NCBI RefSeq assembly: GCF_030997045.1
Contig: NZ_CP116899.1
Location: 3,062,001 to 3,126,000 of the forward strand
DNA: 64,000 nt
Direction of reading: 5' to 3'
From: Microbulbifer sp. TB1203
GTDB lineage: Bacteria; Pseudomonadota; Gammaproteobacteria; Pseudomonadales; Cellvibrionaceae
Shown piece after piece: positions 46,345 through 54,176 of this stretch. The position numbers and the translations under genes were made by a program. Numbering within the stretch: position 1 is the stretch's first letter; each line of letters opens with the position of its first letter. The notes below the pieces were generated by a model. That model was given only the letters and a program-made list of their open reading frames with translations, did no database searches and was not told the DNA's origin.

Positions 46345-46399
46345 TTTACAAAAATTCACCACCTGACTAACCTTTTTCCTGATTTTGGTATTGCCAATT
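46345..46399 (+). promoter_or_regulatory. Promoter and operator of the PL1 gene at 46535
   Basis: TTTACA (46345-46350), 17 bases, TAACCT (46368-46373). The palindromic site TTTTGGTATTGCCAATT (46383-46399; opposite strand AATTGGCAATACCAAAA) begins 9 bases downstream of the -10. A bound protein would cover the transcription start. The same layout occurs at 51654, 57546 and 60136. Confidence 0.75.
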
Positions 46400-46534
46400 C
46401 CAGGATCGGGCAGGCCGAAATCTGAAGCAACGGTTAAGCGATGATCGGCGGCCAGTTACCCCCAGCGGGCTTCCCCACCGCGGCCAACTGCCGGACGCTT
46501 CTGACCTTCCAAAATAAAATCGGAACACTACTAG

Positions 46535-48502
46535 ATGAACAGCAACACGAAAAAGTCCGTAATGCTCGGCGCATTGCTGGGCGGATTACTTCTGTCTACC
46601 AACCTTTTGGCGCAGACCAATCTCGCCATAGGCGCCGGGTCCGATGGCAGCAGCAAAGCCAGCGGCTCCAGCTACGGCAATGTGCGCGACGGCAACCTGG
46701 CCAGCTACTGGCAGCCCGCCTCCAGCAGCGGCGAGCGTGTTTCGGTGAAATGGGGCAGCAGCACAACCTTCAATACAGTGATCCTGCGCGAAATCGGCAG
46801 CGCGGCGCAGAACTGGCGGCTGGTGAATCACGACACCGGCGACCAACTGGCCTCCGGCAACGGCATTGGCTCGGAGCGGCAGGTTTCCCTCGGCACCGTG
46901 AGCATGAGCAAAATCGACCTGATGATCGACAGCGCCAGCAGCGCGCCGCAGATAGCCGAACTCGAGGTCTACAACCTGAGTGACGACGGCTCTTCCTCAA
47001 GCAGCTCCAGCTCTTCCAGTTCCAGCTCTTCCAGCTCCAGCTCTTCTTCCAGCAGCAGCTCTTCCGGCGGTAGTTCGGCCGGTATCAGCACCGAGTGCCA
47101 AACCCTGGCCACCGACCCCAATGTCAACTGGCGCGACTCCGCGACCCTGGATACCGACCAGGAAATTGTCGAGTGCCTGTCGCAGACCCTGGGTCGCGCT
47201 GTGGGTTACGGCGAGAACGCACTCGGCGGCTATGACCCCAACGGCAACAGCGTGCTGACGGTGATCACCAAGAACGATTCCCAGGGCCGCTCGGTGGAGC
47301 AGCAGGTCCTCGACGCCATCACCGGCGACGAACACAACTGGATCGTGTTCGACAAATTCGATTTCGCCAATGAAACCGAAGTCGCCATGTACCGCAATTT
47401 CTGTGGCGATTCCTCAGTACAGAGCGCCATCGGCGGCACCGAGGCACAGTGTATCGACTACCAGCAGTGGTGCGCCGACAATGGTTTCGGCTCCGGCGAC
47501 TCCTGCCTGACGGAATTCTTCAACAACCGCCTGAACGACAACAGCCTGCCCATCCGCAACCCGGTGATCGGTTCCAACACCACCATCGACGGCCGCCTGA
47601 GCAACGCCTACTTCCGCTTCAGCGGCTTCGCCATCGGCAAGGACAGCTCCGGCACTCCCACCCAGACCGCCGAGAGTGTGATTCTCACCCATCTGGAATT
47701 CCGCGGTGCGGGACACACCGAGGACCACGGCCTGGACCCGGATATGATCCGCTCCACCGGCGCCTCCCACGATATCTGGATTCACAAGAACAACTTCGAT
47801 CTCACCGGCGATGCGGCATTCGATGTGAAAGTGGGTGCGCATGACATCACCATCTCCTTCAACCGGGTGGCGGATGTGAAACGCTCCAGCCTCCATGGTT
47901 CCAGCGACAGCCGGACCATCAACGAGCAGATCACCACCACCATGCATCACAACGCATTCGTCACCCGCGATGACAAGTACTTCACCTTCGGCAATACCGC
48001 CCGTCGGGTACCGCTGATCCGCCGCGGCACTTCGCATATGTTCAACAATCTGTTTATGAACTACCGCAAAGATGTGCTGAGTGTGCGGGTCGGCGCCAGC
48101 GTATTGTGGGAAGACAATATGTTCCTGGTGAACGAAACACATATGGAAGGGGACACACTGGATGCATCCCTGGATGGCCTGCAGGCCCAGCTGGCACGCG
48201 ATATCACCGACGGTAACTTCCGCGCCGACGGCGTGCGCCTGTGGTTCTCCGACAGCGCCTGCAACCTGAATACGACTTCATCCCGGGACATCCTGAACGC
48301 CTCCGGCACCGTAGGCGATCTCTCCCAGAACTACTCACAGGCATCGCGGGATGTGATCAGTGTCCAGAAAACCGCTGCCGGCCAGGACCTGGCCGACTAC
48401 GTAAGCGCCACCGCGGGCAAATACGGCGAAATGCCGTTCAACTCGCCGCTGGCCAACGACCAGGCCTTCATTTTGGGACTGGGCAAGGTGTCATGCCAGT
48501 AA
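46535..48502 (+). CDS. Secreted pectate lyase, PL1 family, with N-terminal discoidin-like module
   Basis: The 655-residue protein has a signal peptide (cleaved near LLAQ, residue 27), an F5/8 type C (discoidin)-like domain (28-148; IGAGSDGSSKASGSSYGNVRDG then SYWQPASSSGERVSVKW), a serine linker of about 26 residues (about 153-178), and a PL1 parallel beta-helix (about 185-655). PL1 features are SVILTHLEFRG, DIWIHKNNFDLTGDAAFDVKVGAHDITISFN in parts, RVPLIRRGTSHMFNN (catalytic Arg region). It should cleave polygalacturonate by beta-elimination outside the cell. Domain order is reversed relative to the paralogues at 49580 and 58069, whose PL1 is N-terminal. It is controlled by the shared operator. 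Confidence 0.9.
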   Translation: MNSNTKKSVMLGALLGGLLLSTNLLAQTNLAIGAGSDGSSKASGSSYGNVRDGNLASYWQPASSSGERVSVKWGSSTTFNTVILREIGSAAQNWRLVNHDTGDQLASGNGIGSERQVSLGTVSMSKIDLMIDSASSAPQIAELEVYNLSDDGSSSSSSSSSSSSSSSSSSSSSSSSSGGSSAGISTECQTLATDPNVNWRDSATLDTDQEIVECLSQTLGRAVGYGENALGGYDPNGNSVLTVITKNDSQGRSVEQQVLDAITGDEHNWIVFDKFDFANETEVAMYRNFCGDSSVQSAIGGTEAQCIDYQQWCADNGFGSGDSCLTEFFNNRLNDNSLPIRNPVIGSNTTIDGRLSNAYFRFSGFAIGKDSSGTPTQTAESVILTHLEFRGAGHTEDHGLDPDMIRSTGASHDIWIHKNNFDLTGDAAFDVKVGAHDITISFNRVADVKRSSLHGSSDSRTINEQITTTMHHNAFVTRDDKYFTFGNTARRVPLIRRGTSHMFNNLFMNYRKDVLSVRVGASVLWEDNMFLVNETHMEGDTLDASLDGLQAQLARDITDGNFRADGVRLWFSDSACNLNTTSSRDILNASGTVGDLSQNYSQASRDVISVQKTAAGQDLADYVSATAGKYGEMPFNSPLANDQAFILGLGKVSCQ

Positions 48503-48583
48503 ACGGCCGGGGCTTTCATCCCACCACCCGGCGCCGGTACAGCGCCGGTCAACAGTAAAATCCTCTCTCTCACAGGATCTATT

Positions 48584-48608
48584 GGGCGCCCTCGGGGCGC
48601 CTTTTTTT
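48584..48608 (+). terminator. Intrinsic terminator of the PL1 gene
   Basis: GGCGCC, loop CTCGG, GGCGCC, followed by seven T (48602-48608), about 80 bases after the stop at 48502. Confidence 0.85.
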
Positions 48609-48639
48609 GTCCCAGTGTTTTTCGGTTCTGCCGATACCT

Positions 48640-48840
48640 CTAAAACCTGTCAACGCTAAACGGCGCGGTATCAATGGCCGCGGTATTTTTTCCAGTTAGC
48701 TGGCTCACGACCAGTTCCGCGCTGACGGCTGCCTGCGTCAGTCCCAGGTGCTGATTACCAAAGACAAATAACTGTTGCGGATGCCTATCGATGACAGGCA
48801 GTTTATAGTAGGGAAAGAATTTTCTGGACAGAGATCCGAT
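48640..48840 (-). pseudogene. C-terminal remnant of a FAD-dependent D-amino-acid dehydrogenase/oxidase
   Basis: The minus strand encodes KFFPYYKLPVIDRHPQQ then LFVFGNQHLGLTQAAVSAELV up to a TAG at 48640-48642. PVIDRxP...FGxxHLGLTxAAVxAELV is the end of the DAO superfamily (DadA-like and hydroxyproline-type oxidoreductases). The other 80 per cent of the gene, including the FAD-binding front, is absent; the left-over abuts the DUF1176-like gene. Confidence 0.7.
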
Positions 48841-48875
48841 ACTACGCGGGTGACATGGAAGAAGAGATACCCATT

Positions 48876-49430
48876 ATGATTTCCAATAGAAACTTTGTTC
48901 TTTTCATCGCCGTCGCGGTAGCCTTCGCTGCGGCCGCAGCGGCCACTTACGCCAACCCAGGGAACAAAACCGACAACGCTTCCACCGATGGATTCCCTCT
49001 CGAGCTTCGCGACAGCCACGCGGAATGCCGACACGAAGAACTCCCGGAAGGACTTGAGCCGACGACCCATTCCCTCGGCGCCGGCCAACTACTTCATATC
49101 GTCCCCTGCTGGGCTGGCGCCTACAATCTCGGCAGCCTGGTTTTCATGACGGAGGCACAGGGTGGGGAACCGCAGCTGGTTACGTTTGACGAATATCTGC
49201 CGGATGGTAAACGCACACCAACGGAAGTCCTGGTCAACGTCGAATTCAATCCGGAGAGTGGTGTGCTGACCAGTTTCAACAAAGCCCGCGGGATTGGCGA
49301 CTGCGGCTCCATGGGCAAGTGGCTCTTGCGCACCGGCACATTTCAACTTGTCGAGTTTCGTGCCCGTGAATGCGGGGGCGAACCAGTGGCACCGTCCGAG
49401 TGGCCGATCCTATACCCGGCGGAGGAATGA
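48876..49430 (+). CDS. Exported DUF1176-like protein, short
   Basis: The start at 48876 gives a signal peptide (ISNRNFVLFIAVAVAFAAAAAATYA, cut before NPG); ATG 48855 would add seven residues. The mature 160 residues include GAYNLGSLVFMTEA, LTSFNKARGIGDCGSMGKWLL and FQLVEFRARECGG, which fit the C-terminal part of DUF1176 proteins (usually about 350 residues) including its GDCG motif. Function of the family is unknown; the protein is probably periplasmic. Four Cys may form two disulphides. No clear link to pectin. Confidence 0.72.
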   Translation: MISNRNFVLFIAVAVAFAAAAAATYANPGNKTDNASTDGFPLELRDSHAECRHEELPEGLEPTTHSLGAGQLLHIVPCWAGAYNLGSLVFMTEAQGGEPQLVTFDEYLPDGKRTPTEVLVNVEFNPESGVLTSFNKARGIGDCGSMGKWLLRTGTFQLVEFRARECGGEPVAPSEWPILYPAEE

Positions 49431-49579
49431 AGCCCGCTGAATTCGCCTCCGGCCTCGCCCTCGAGCCTGATCATAATCTTGCCCCTCTGAGCGCAGTCGG
49501 GTGAGCTGGCTGCCTCAATGAAACAGGCGCCCGCGAGGGGCGCCCGCATCCTGTGAGGATGGAGTGAGATCAGGAAGCC

Positions 49580-51550
49580 TCAGTTGCAACTGCCCGGCTG
49601 TGGACCGTTTCCGGTGATATCCAGATGGTCGATATTCGCCAGGCCCGCACTACCGGTGGCCTGCAGGCGCACCTGATTGCTGCCGGCATTCAGGCCTACG
49701 TCCACGGTGCCACTGTCGGCGTAATTGTTCCAGGCACCGGTGGTGCCCATGGTGAGGCTGGCGACGATGCTGCCATTCACCAGTATATTCGCCGGCCTGT
49801 CACTGCCGCCGTTGGCGAAGCGCCACTGCAGGGTGTAGACGCCGCTGGCGGGGGCGGATACCGCCCAGTTCACTCCATTACCGGAGGCGTTGTCGGTGTT
49901 GGCGTAACCGCCGCCAGTGTAGCCGGCCCACTCGTTTTCCACCGCGCCGTCCACCGAGCAGAAGCCGCTGGCATTTTCCTCCAGGGTGATGGTGCCGGTG
50001 CTGCCACCGCCACCACTGCCACTGGCGCTGTAGACCTCGAACTCGGCGATTCGCGGCGCGCTGCTGGCGCTGTCGATCATTAGATTGATCTTATTCATGC
50101 TCACATCGCCGAGAACTACCTGCAGGGCGGAGCCGATGCCGTTACCGGAGGCCAGTTGCTGGCCATTGTCGTGGTTTACCAGCCGCCAGTTCTGCACCGC
50201 ATTGCCGATTTCGCGGATGATCACGGTATTGAAGGAGGTGGCGCTGGTCCACTTCACGGAAATGCGCTCGCCGCTGCTGGAGCTGGGCTGCCAGTAGCTC
50301 TGCGGATCCCCGTCGCGCACATTGCCGTAGCTGGTGCCGTTGGCTTTGCTGCTGCCATCGGAGCCGGCGCCGATGGAGAGGTTGGGGCCCAGCTCACCGC
50401 TACCGCCGGATGAGCTGCTGGAGGAACTGGAGCTGCTGGACGAAGAACTGCTGCTGGAACTTGAAGAACCGCCGCCGCCCTGGCAATTGCCGTCGGATTC
50501 CAGCAGGCCGGTATTGGCCCCCGCGGTGGCCAACACCACCTGCGGCACGCAACCGCCGTCGTCCAGCGTATAGCTGTAGGGAATACTGATGGATGTTGTC
50601 GACACAGGGTTCGGGCCTGCCGGATGATTGTCTGAACCCTCCGAGGACCAGGTGATATTGGAAAAGATATTTCCGCTCACATCCCAATAGCCCATATCGT
50701 CGGTATAAAAGGTTCCCAACACGTCCTTGGAGTTCTCGAAATAATTGTTGTCCGCCTTGATCCGCCCGCCGATGCGAGGGTTCATGCCGGACTTGGAAAT
50801 TCCCCGATAGTAATTGTTGAACGCGTGCGCGGTTGCATGGCGCAACAACGGCACCCTTGAGTCCAGGTTTTCGAACAGGTTGTGGTGGTAGGTAATCGGC
50901 CCGTTGGTGCTGTCGCTGTCGCTGGAGCCGACCAGGCCGCCGCGGCCCGAGTTGCGCAGGATACTGTAGGAAAGAGTCACGTACTTGGTGGTGGCTTTTA
51001 TATCGAACAGCCCGTCGTATCCCTCACTCTCGCCACCGGAAGCTTCCAGTGTGACGTGGTCCACCCATACGTTGTACACATTGCTTTCCATGCCGATGGC
51101 GTCGCCGCCGTTGGAAGTCGGCGAGCCGGACTTCTTCACGTTGCGCACATGCAGATTCTGCAGAATGATGTTGGACGCGCTGCGTACATGGATGCCAAGC
51201 TCATCAAACAGGGCACCGCTGCCGACGCCGATGATCGAAACGTTGCTGACCTCTTTGATTTCGATTTTGTCGTCGGCGGTATTGCAGCTGTCACCCGAGA
51301 CTTTGCTGGTGTTGCCATGATTAATGGTACCTTCCACCTGAATGATGATGGGAGTGTCGCTGGATGCGCGATTGCACAATGCCGCGTGAATCTGGGTGCC
51401 GGTGGTTGCGTAGACGACCTGGCCGCCCGCGCCGCCGGTAGTGCCTCCGTTTAAAGTTGCATAACCCACCGGCTGTGCCCAGGCGGCGACGGATAGCATG
51501 CCCGCTGCCACCAGGCCCAGGAGGGCCGGCGCTCTGGAGAGTACTTTCAT
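49580..51550 (-). CDS. Secreted pectate lyase, PL1 family, with discoidin-like and CBM35-like modules
   Basis: ATG 51550 follows AAGGACCGTATC, the same ribosome site as in the paralogue at 60039. The 656-residue protein has a signal peptide (ends AWA near 25), a PL1 beta-helix (26-360; NVWVDHVTLEASGG, VTLSYSILRNSGRGGLVGSSDSD in parts, SRVPLLRHATAHAFNNYYRG in parts with catalytic Arg), a serine linker (about 362-382), a discoidin-like domain (about 390-505) and a C-terminal CBM35/CBM6-like domain (about 515-656; EENASGFCSVDGAVENEWAGYTGGGY in parts). It should degrade polygalacturonate, anchored to pectin by the modules. Confidence 0.93.
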   Translation of the reverse strand: MKVLSRAPALLGLVAAGMLSVAAWAQPVGYATLNGGTTGGAGGQVVYATTGTQIHAALCNRASSDTPIIIQVEGTINHGNTSKVSGDSCNTADDKIEIKEVSNVSIIGVGSGALFDELGIHVRSASNIILQNLHVRNVKKSGSPTSNGGDAIGMESNVYNVWVDHVTLEASGGESEGYDGLFDIKATTKYVTLSYSILRNSGRGGLVGSSDSDSTNGPITYHHNLFENLDSRVPLLRHATAHAFNNYYRGISKSGMNPRIGGRIKADNNYFENSKDVLGTFYTDDMGYWDVSGNIFSNITWSSEGSDNHPAGPNPVSTTSISIPYSYTLDDGGCVPQVVLATAGANTGLLESDGNCQGGGGSSSSSSSSSSSSSSSSSSSSGGSGELGPNLSIGAGSDGSSKANGTSYGNVRDGDPQSYWQPSSSSGERISVKWTSATSFNTVIIREIGNAVQNWRLVNHDNGQQLASGNGIGSALQVVLGDVSMNKINLMIDSASSAPRIAEFEVYSASGSGGGGSTGTITLEENASGFCSVDGAVENEWAGYTGGGYANTDNASGNGVNWAVSAPASGVYTLQWRFANGGSDRPANILVNGSIVASLTMGTTGAWNNYADSGTVDVGLNAGSNQVRLQATGSAGLANIDHLDITGNGPQPGSCN

Positions 51551-51653
51551 GATACGGTCCTTATTTATTTTCAATTATTGAATAGGGGCCGCGGGAGGGG
51601 ACTGCCGCGGCATCATCGCTGTACCGCTGGAGGAATCTGGTTGCCAACAAGAT

Positions 51654-51709
51654 AAATTGGCAAAGCCAAATTCATTTGAGAGGCTAGTCCTGTGTAATAA
51701 ACTTGTAAA
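51654..51709 (-). promoter_or_regulatory. Promoter and operator of the PL1 gene at 49580
   Basis: On the minus strand TTTACA (51709-51704), 17 bases, TAGCCT (51686-51681), then the palindrome AAATTGGCAAAGCCAAATT (51654-51672, plus-strand reading) starting 8 bases downstream. ATG lies about 104 bases from the palindrome. One centre base differs from the other copies. Confidence 0.75.
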
Positions 51710-51848
51710 GCCTGTTGGCGTGGAGTTACACCCGAGATGGTTGGAAGCGAGCCGCTTCACCCTCAACGGCGAGCGCCCGGAAAATATTTCGCAAAATGGC
51801 GGCTAAATCTGCAGAAAGAGTAATCAAGGATCTCTATAAATTTCGAAC

Positions 51849-51922
51849 GTAGGGTGCGCCGTGCGCACCATGGGAGCTGGAGTTCGCGTCAACTCAGGGA
51901 TGGTGCGCACGGCGCACCCTAC
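51849..51922. repeat. Palindromic repeat, GTAGGGTGCGCCGTGCGCACC arms
   Basis: Perfect 23-base arms (51849-51871 and 51900-51922) flank 28 bases. A second copy with a few changes is at 53802-53875. In both places the repeat is 150-200 bases upstream of the pectin operator and is followed by a CCGGGCCTTGA(T/C)GGG tail. Confidence 0.88.
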
Positions 51923-52238
51923 AGCGGGGATCGGAGCGCAGCGATTTGCCCATTTTCCGGGCCTTGATGGGCACGCGGACCGATGCGTTTGGCCGGTCGC
52001 CCAGTGGGCCATGCGGCAAATTCTGTAACCGATCACTTTGCCACAGGCCCCAGTGCTGCGTTGAAAAAGCTTGAACTAGCGCTGCCAGTCCTGCGCCTTT
52101 TCGCCTTGCCCTGGAGCCTGTGTGCTTTGGTTACCGAATTAACCGCATGGCCCACAAGCGATCCGCACCACATGCGCGGCCATCCATGAGGTGGATTCGT
52201 TCAGGCCAAACCTGAAACGCCCCGAAAAGAAGATCGCC

Positions 52239-53456
52239 TCAATTCTCGGCGCACGAGTTCCTGTTGTTTCTCTTGTGCTTCCACGAACCGGGCTCGGGAA
52301 AAACCGGGTCGGGCAGCAACGCCAACTGGGCCAGGGGATCCCACGCGAGGCCATCGCCCTGGGGCAGATAGGTCTGGCCGGTGCCTTCCGGCTGGGCTAA
52401 TGGATTGTCGTTCCAGAAGTCGACGGTGCCGAAGATCTTGTCGAGGGTGTAGTGCTGGGCGTGATCGTCGGTCATGGCGTCAGCCCACTCCACGCGGCCC
52501 TCGGGCAGCCCCGTCACGGGGTCGATAGGCCACAGGTTGCTTTCCAGATCCATGGGGGCGAACTCCGAGTAACGCGTGTGCGGGTCGCGATCTTCGTCGG
52601 GGTCCACGGTGGCATCACCGGTGCCATTCCAGGGATCCCACGCATCGATGCGGATGTGTGAGTCCATCTTCGTGCGGATGAAGATCACGCTTGGCATGGT
52701 GTCTTCGTCATACCAATGCCAGGGCCTTCCGAGAAAAACCGAGTTATCTCCAGCCGTCGTACCGTCGTCGAGCTCATTGCGGTCAGTGCCCGGGACCAAT
52801 GTGCTGTCGAGAAAGATCAGGCCATTGGCCGTGGTCCGCTTGGTATTGGCCGCGGTGATGTAGCCGCGATTGGTGCTCTCGATGAGGCAGTGATCAAAGA
52901 CAGCCGTGGCATCGCCATAGATAAAATCGGTGTCGCCGGTGATGAAGCAATCGGTGAAGTACTGCCGCGAATTGCCGTCAATAAGGATCGTGTCCTGGTA
53001 GCCGAGGAACCGCACGTTGTCAAAGATCGTTTTGTCCGCCCTGGACCGGACTGCTAAGGCCTGGGTCACATTTTGATCAGGCGTTGTGTTTTCGAAAGTG
53101 ACATTGCGGGCCATAAAGGCGGTGGCGCTCGCCCGGATGCTCACCACCTCGCCTTGACCAGTAGCGTCCATCGTAGGGGTGCGCGTAAACGCAACCGTGA
53201 CATCAGCGGGTGATGCGCCCTGGCCGACGAAGCTGACATAGGGCTTGCCGACGGTGAGAATCTCGTTGTAAGTGCCCGGCGCGATGAAGATGTTGGCCCG
53301 GTCGGTGGCCGTCTGTCCCGCGACGGCATCGACCGCCGCCTGGATGGTGGTATAGGCACCATCAGCGCCACTCGGGTCGACGAAGTAATCGATCGCAAGA
53401 GCGGGGGAGGATAGCGCCACCGCTGACGCAAGCCCAATCGCGTAGATATTTCTCAT
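52239..53456 (-). CDS. Secreted pectin methylesterase, CE8 family
   Basis: The 405-residue protein has a signal peptide (ends ALA near residue 21) and a CE8 beta-helix. Motifs: YTTIQAAVDAV, a Gln in NVTQALAVRSRADKTIFDNVRFLGYQDTI in parts, catalytic Asp in DCFITGDTDFIYGDATAVFDHC in parts, and LGRPW with the conserved Arg. It removes methyl esters from homogalacturonan, which lets the pectate lyases act. There is no linker or binding module, unlike its neighbours. Confidence 0.93.
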   Translation of the reverse strand: MRNIYAIGLASAVALSSPALAIDYFVDPSGADGAYTTIQAAVDAVAGQTATDRANIFIAPGTYNEILTVGKPYVSFVGQGASPADVTVAFTRTPTMDATGQGEVVSIRASATAFMARNVTFENTTPDQNVTQALAVRSRADKTIFDNVRFLGYQDTILIDGNSRQYFTDCFITGDTDFIYGDATAVFDHCLIESTNRGYITAANTKRTTANGLIFLDSTLVPGTDRNELDDGTTAGDNSVFLGRPWHWYDEDTMPSVIFIRTKMDSHIRIDAWDPWNGTGDATVDPDEDRDPHTRYSEFAPMDLESNLWPIDPVTGLPEGRVEWADAMTDDHAQHYTLDKIFGTVDFWNDNPLAQPEGTGQTYLPQGDGLAWDPLAQLALLPDPVFPEPGSWKHKRNNRNSCAEN

Positions 53457-53656
53457 AAATCACCTGGTTATTATTTAATAAGTGACGACTCCCCAAGCAT
53501 CGAATGGAAGGATGCAGATAACGACGAGAACGCATGAGGCATCAACTCCGCGGAAACCGCAGGGATGGCCACGTACCCCTGAGCGGAGTCGGGGCTCAGG
53601 GCACACGATCGCGTGGATTGATTACAACACAGGCCGGCGATGGTTACCAATATGCA

Positions 53657-53675
53657 AAATTGGCAAAACCAATTA
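53657..53675 (-). promoter_or_regulatory. Operator palindrome upstream of the CE8 gene
   Basis: AAATTGGCAAAACCAATTA lies 201 bases upstream of the CE8 start. CATAAT overlaps it on the minus strand as a possible -10, but the TTTACA-N17 promoter of the other four sites is not conserved here, so its control may differ. Confidence 0.6.
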
Positions 53676-53801
53676 TGTGCACGGGTTGGCACCAGACGGC
53701 AACTTCGTCCTCAACCTGGAGTGAAATTTGGAAAATTGTTCGCAAAATAGCTGAGGCTAAATTGCAAAAGGAGTAATTGAGGGACTCTATAAATTTCTGG
53801 C

Positions 53802-53875
53802 GAGGGTGCGCTGTGCGCACCATGAAAGAGTGGAGTTCGTGTCAGTTCTGGGAGGGTGCGCACGGCGCACCCTAC
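53802..53875. repeat. Second copy of the GGGTGCGC palindrome
   Basis: Arms GAGGGTGCGCTGTGCGCACC (53802 onward) and GGTGCGCACGGCGCACCCTAC (53855-53875). Similarity to the copy at 51849 extends leftward through CTCTATAAATTTC and beyond, so a larger segment was duplicated. Confidence 0.8.
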
Positions 53876-54095
53876 AGCGGGGATCAAGGAGCGCAGTGGT
53901 GTGCCCATCTTCCGGGCCTTGACGGGAACGAGCCCGCTATGGACGGAGCAATTTGGCACAGCGAAGCTCCCGCAGGGCGAGCACCTGGAGGTGCTCGGTG
54001 CAAACGCATGGAGCATTTTTTCGTGTACGCTTTGCCCATCCTGCAAAAATTGCCCTCATGCCCCTTAAACCTAATGCCATTGGGCTATGATGGCA

Positions 54096-54124
54096 ATAAA
54101 AAAGCCGCTTATGAAAGCGGCTTT
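54096..54124 (-). terminator. Intrinsic terminator of the CE8-PL10 gene
   Basis: On the minus strand AAGCCGCTTT, loop, AAGCGGCTT and a T-rich tail (TTTTTTATT), 53 bases after the stop. Confidence 0.85.
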
Positions 54125-54176
54125 GGAAAGGGTTTCCTCCGGTTCGGAATTTGCCGATCCCGAGGCATTTTGTTTA

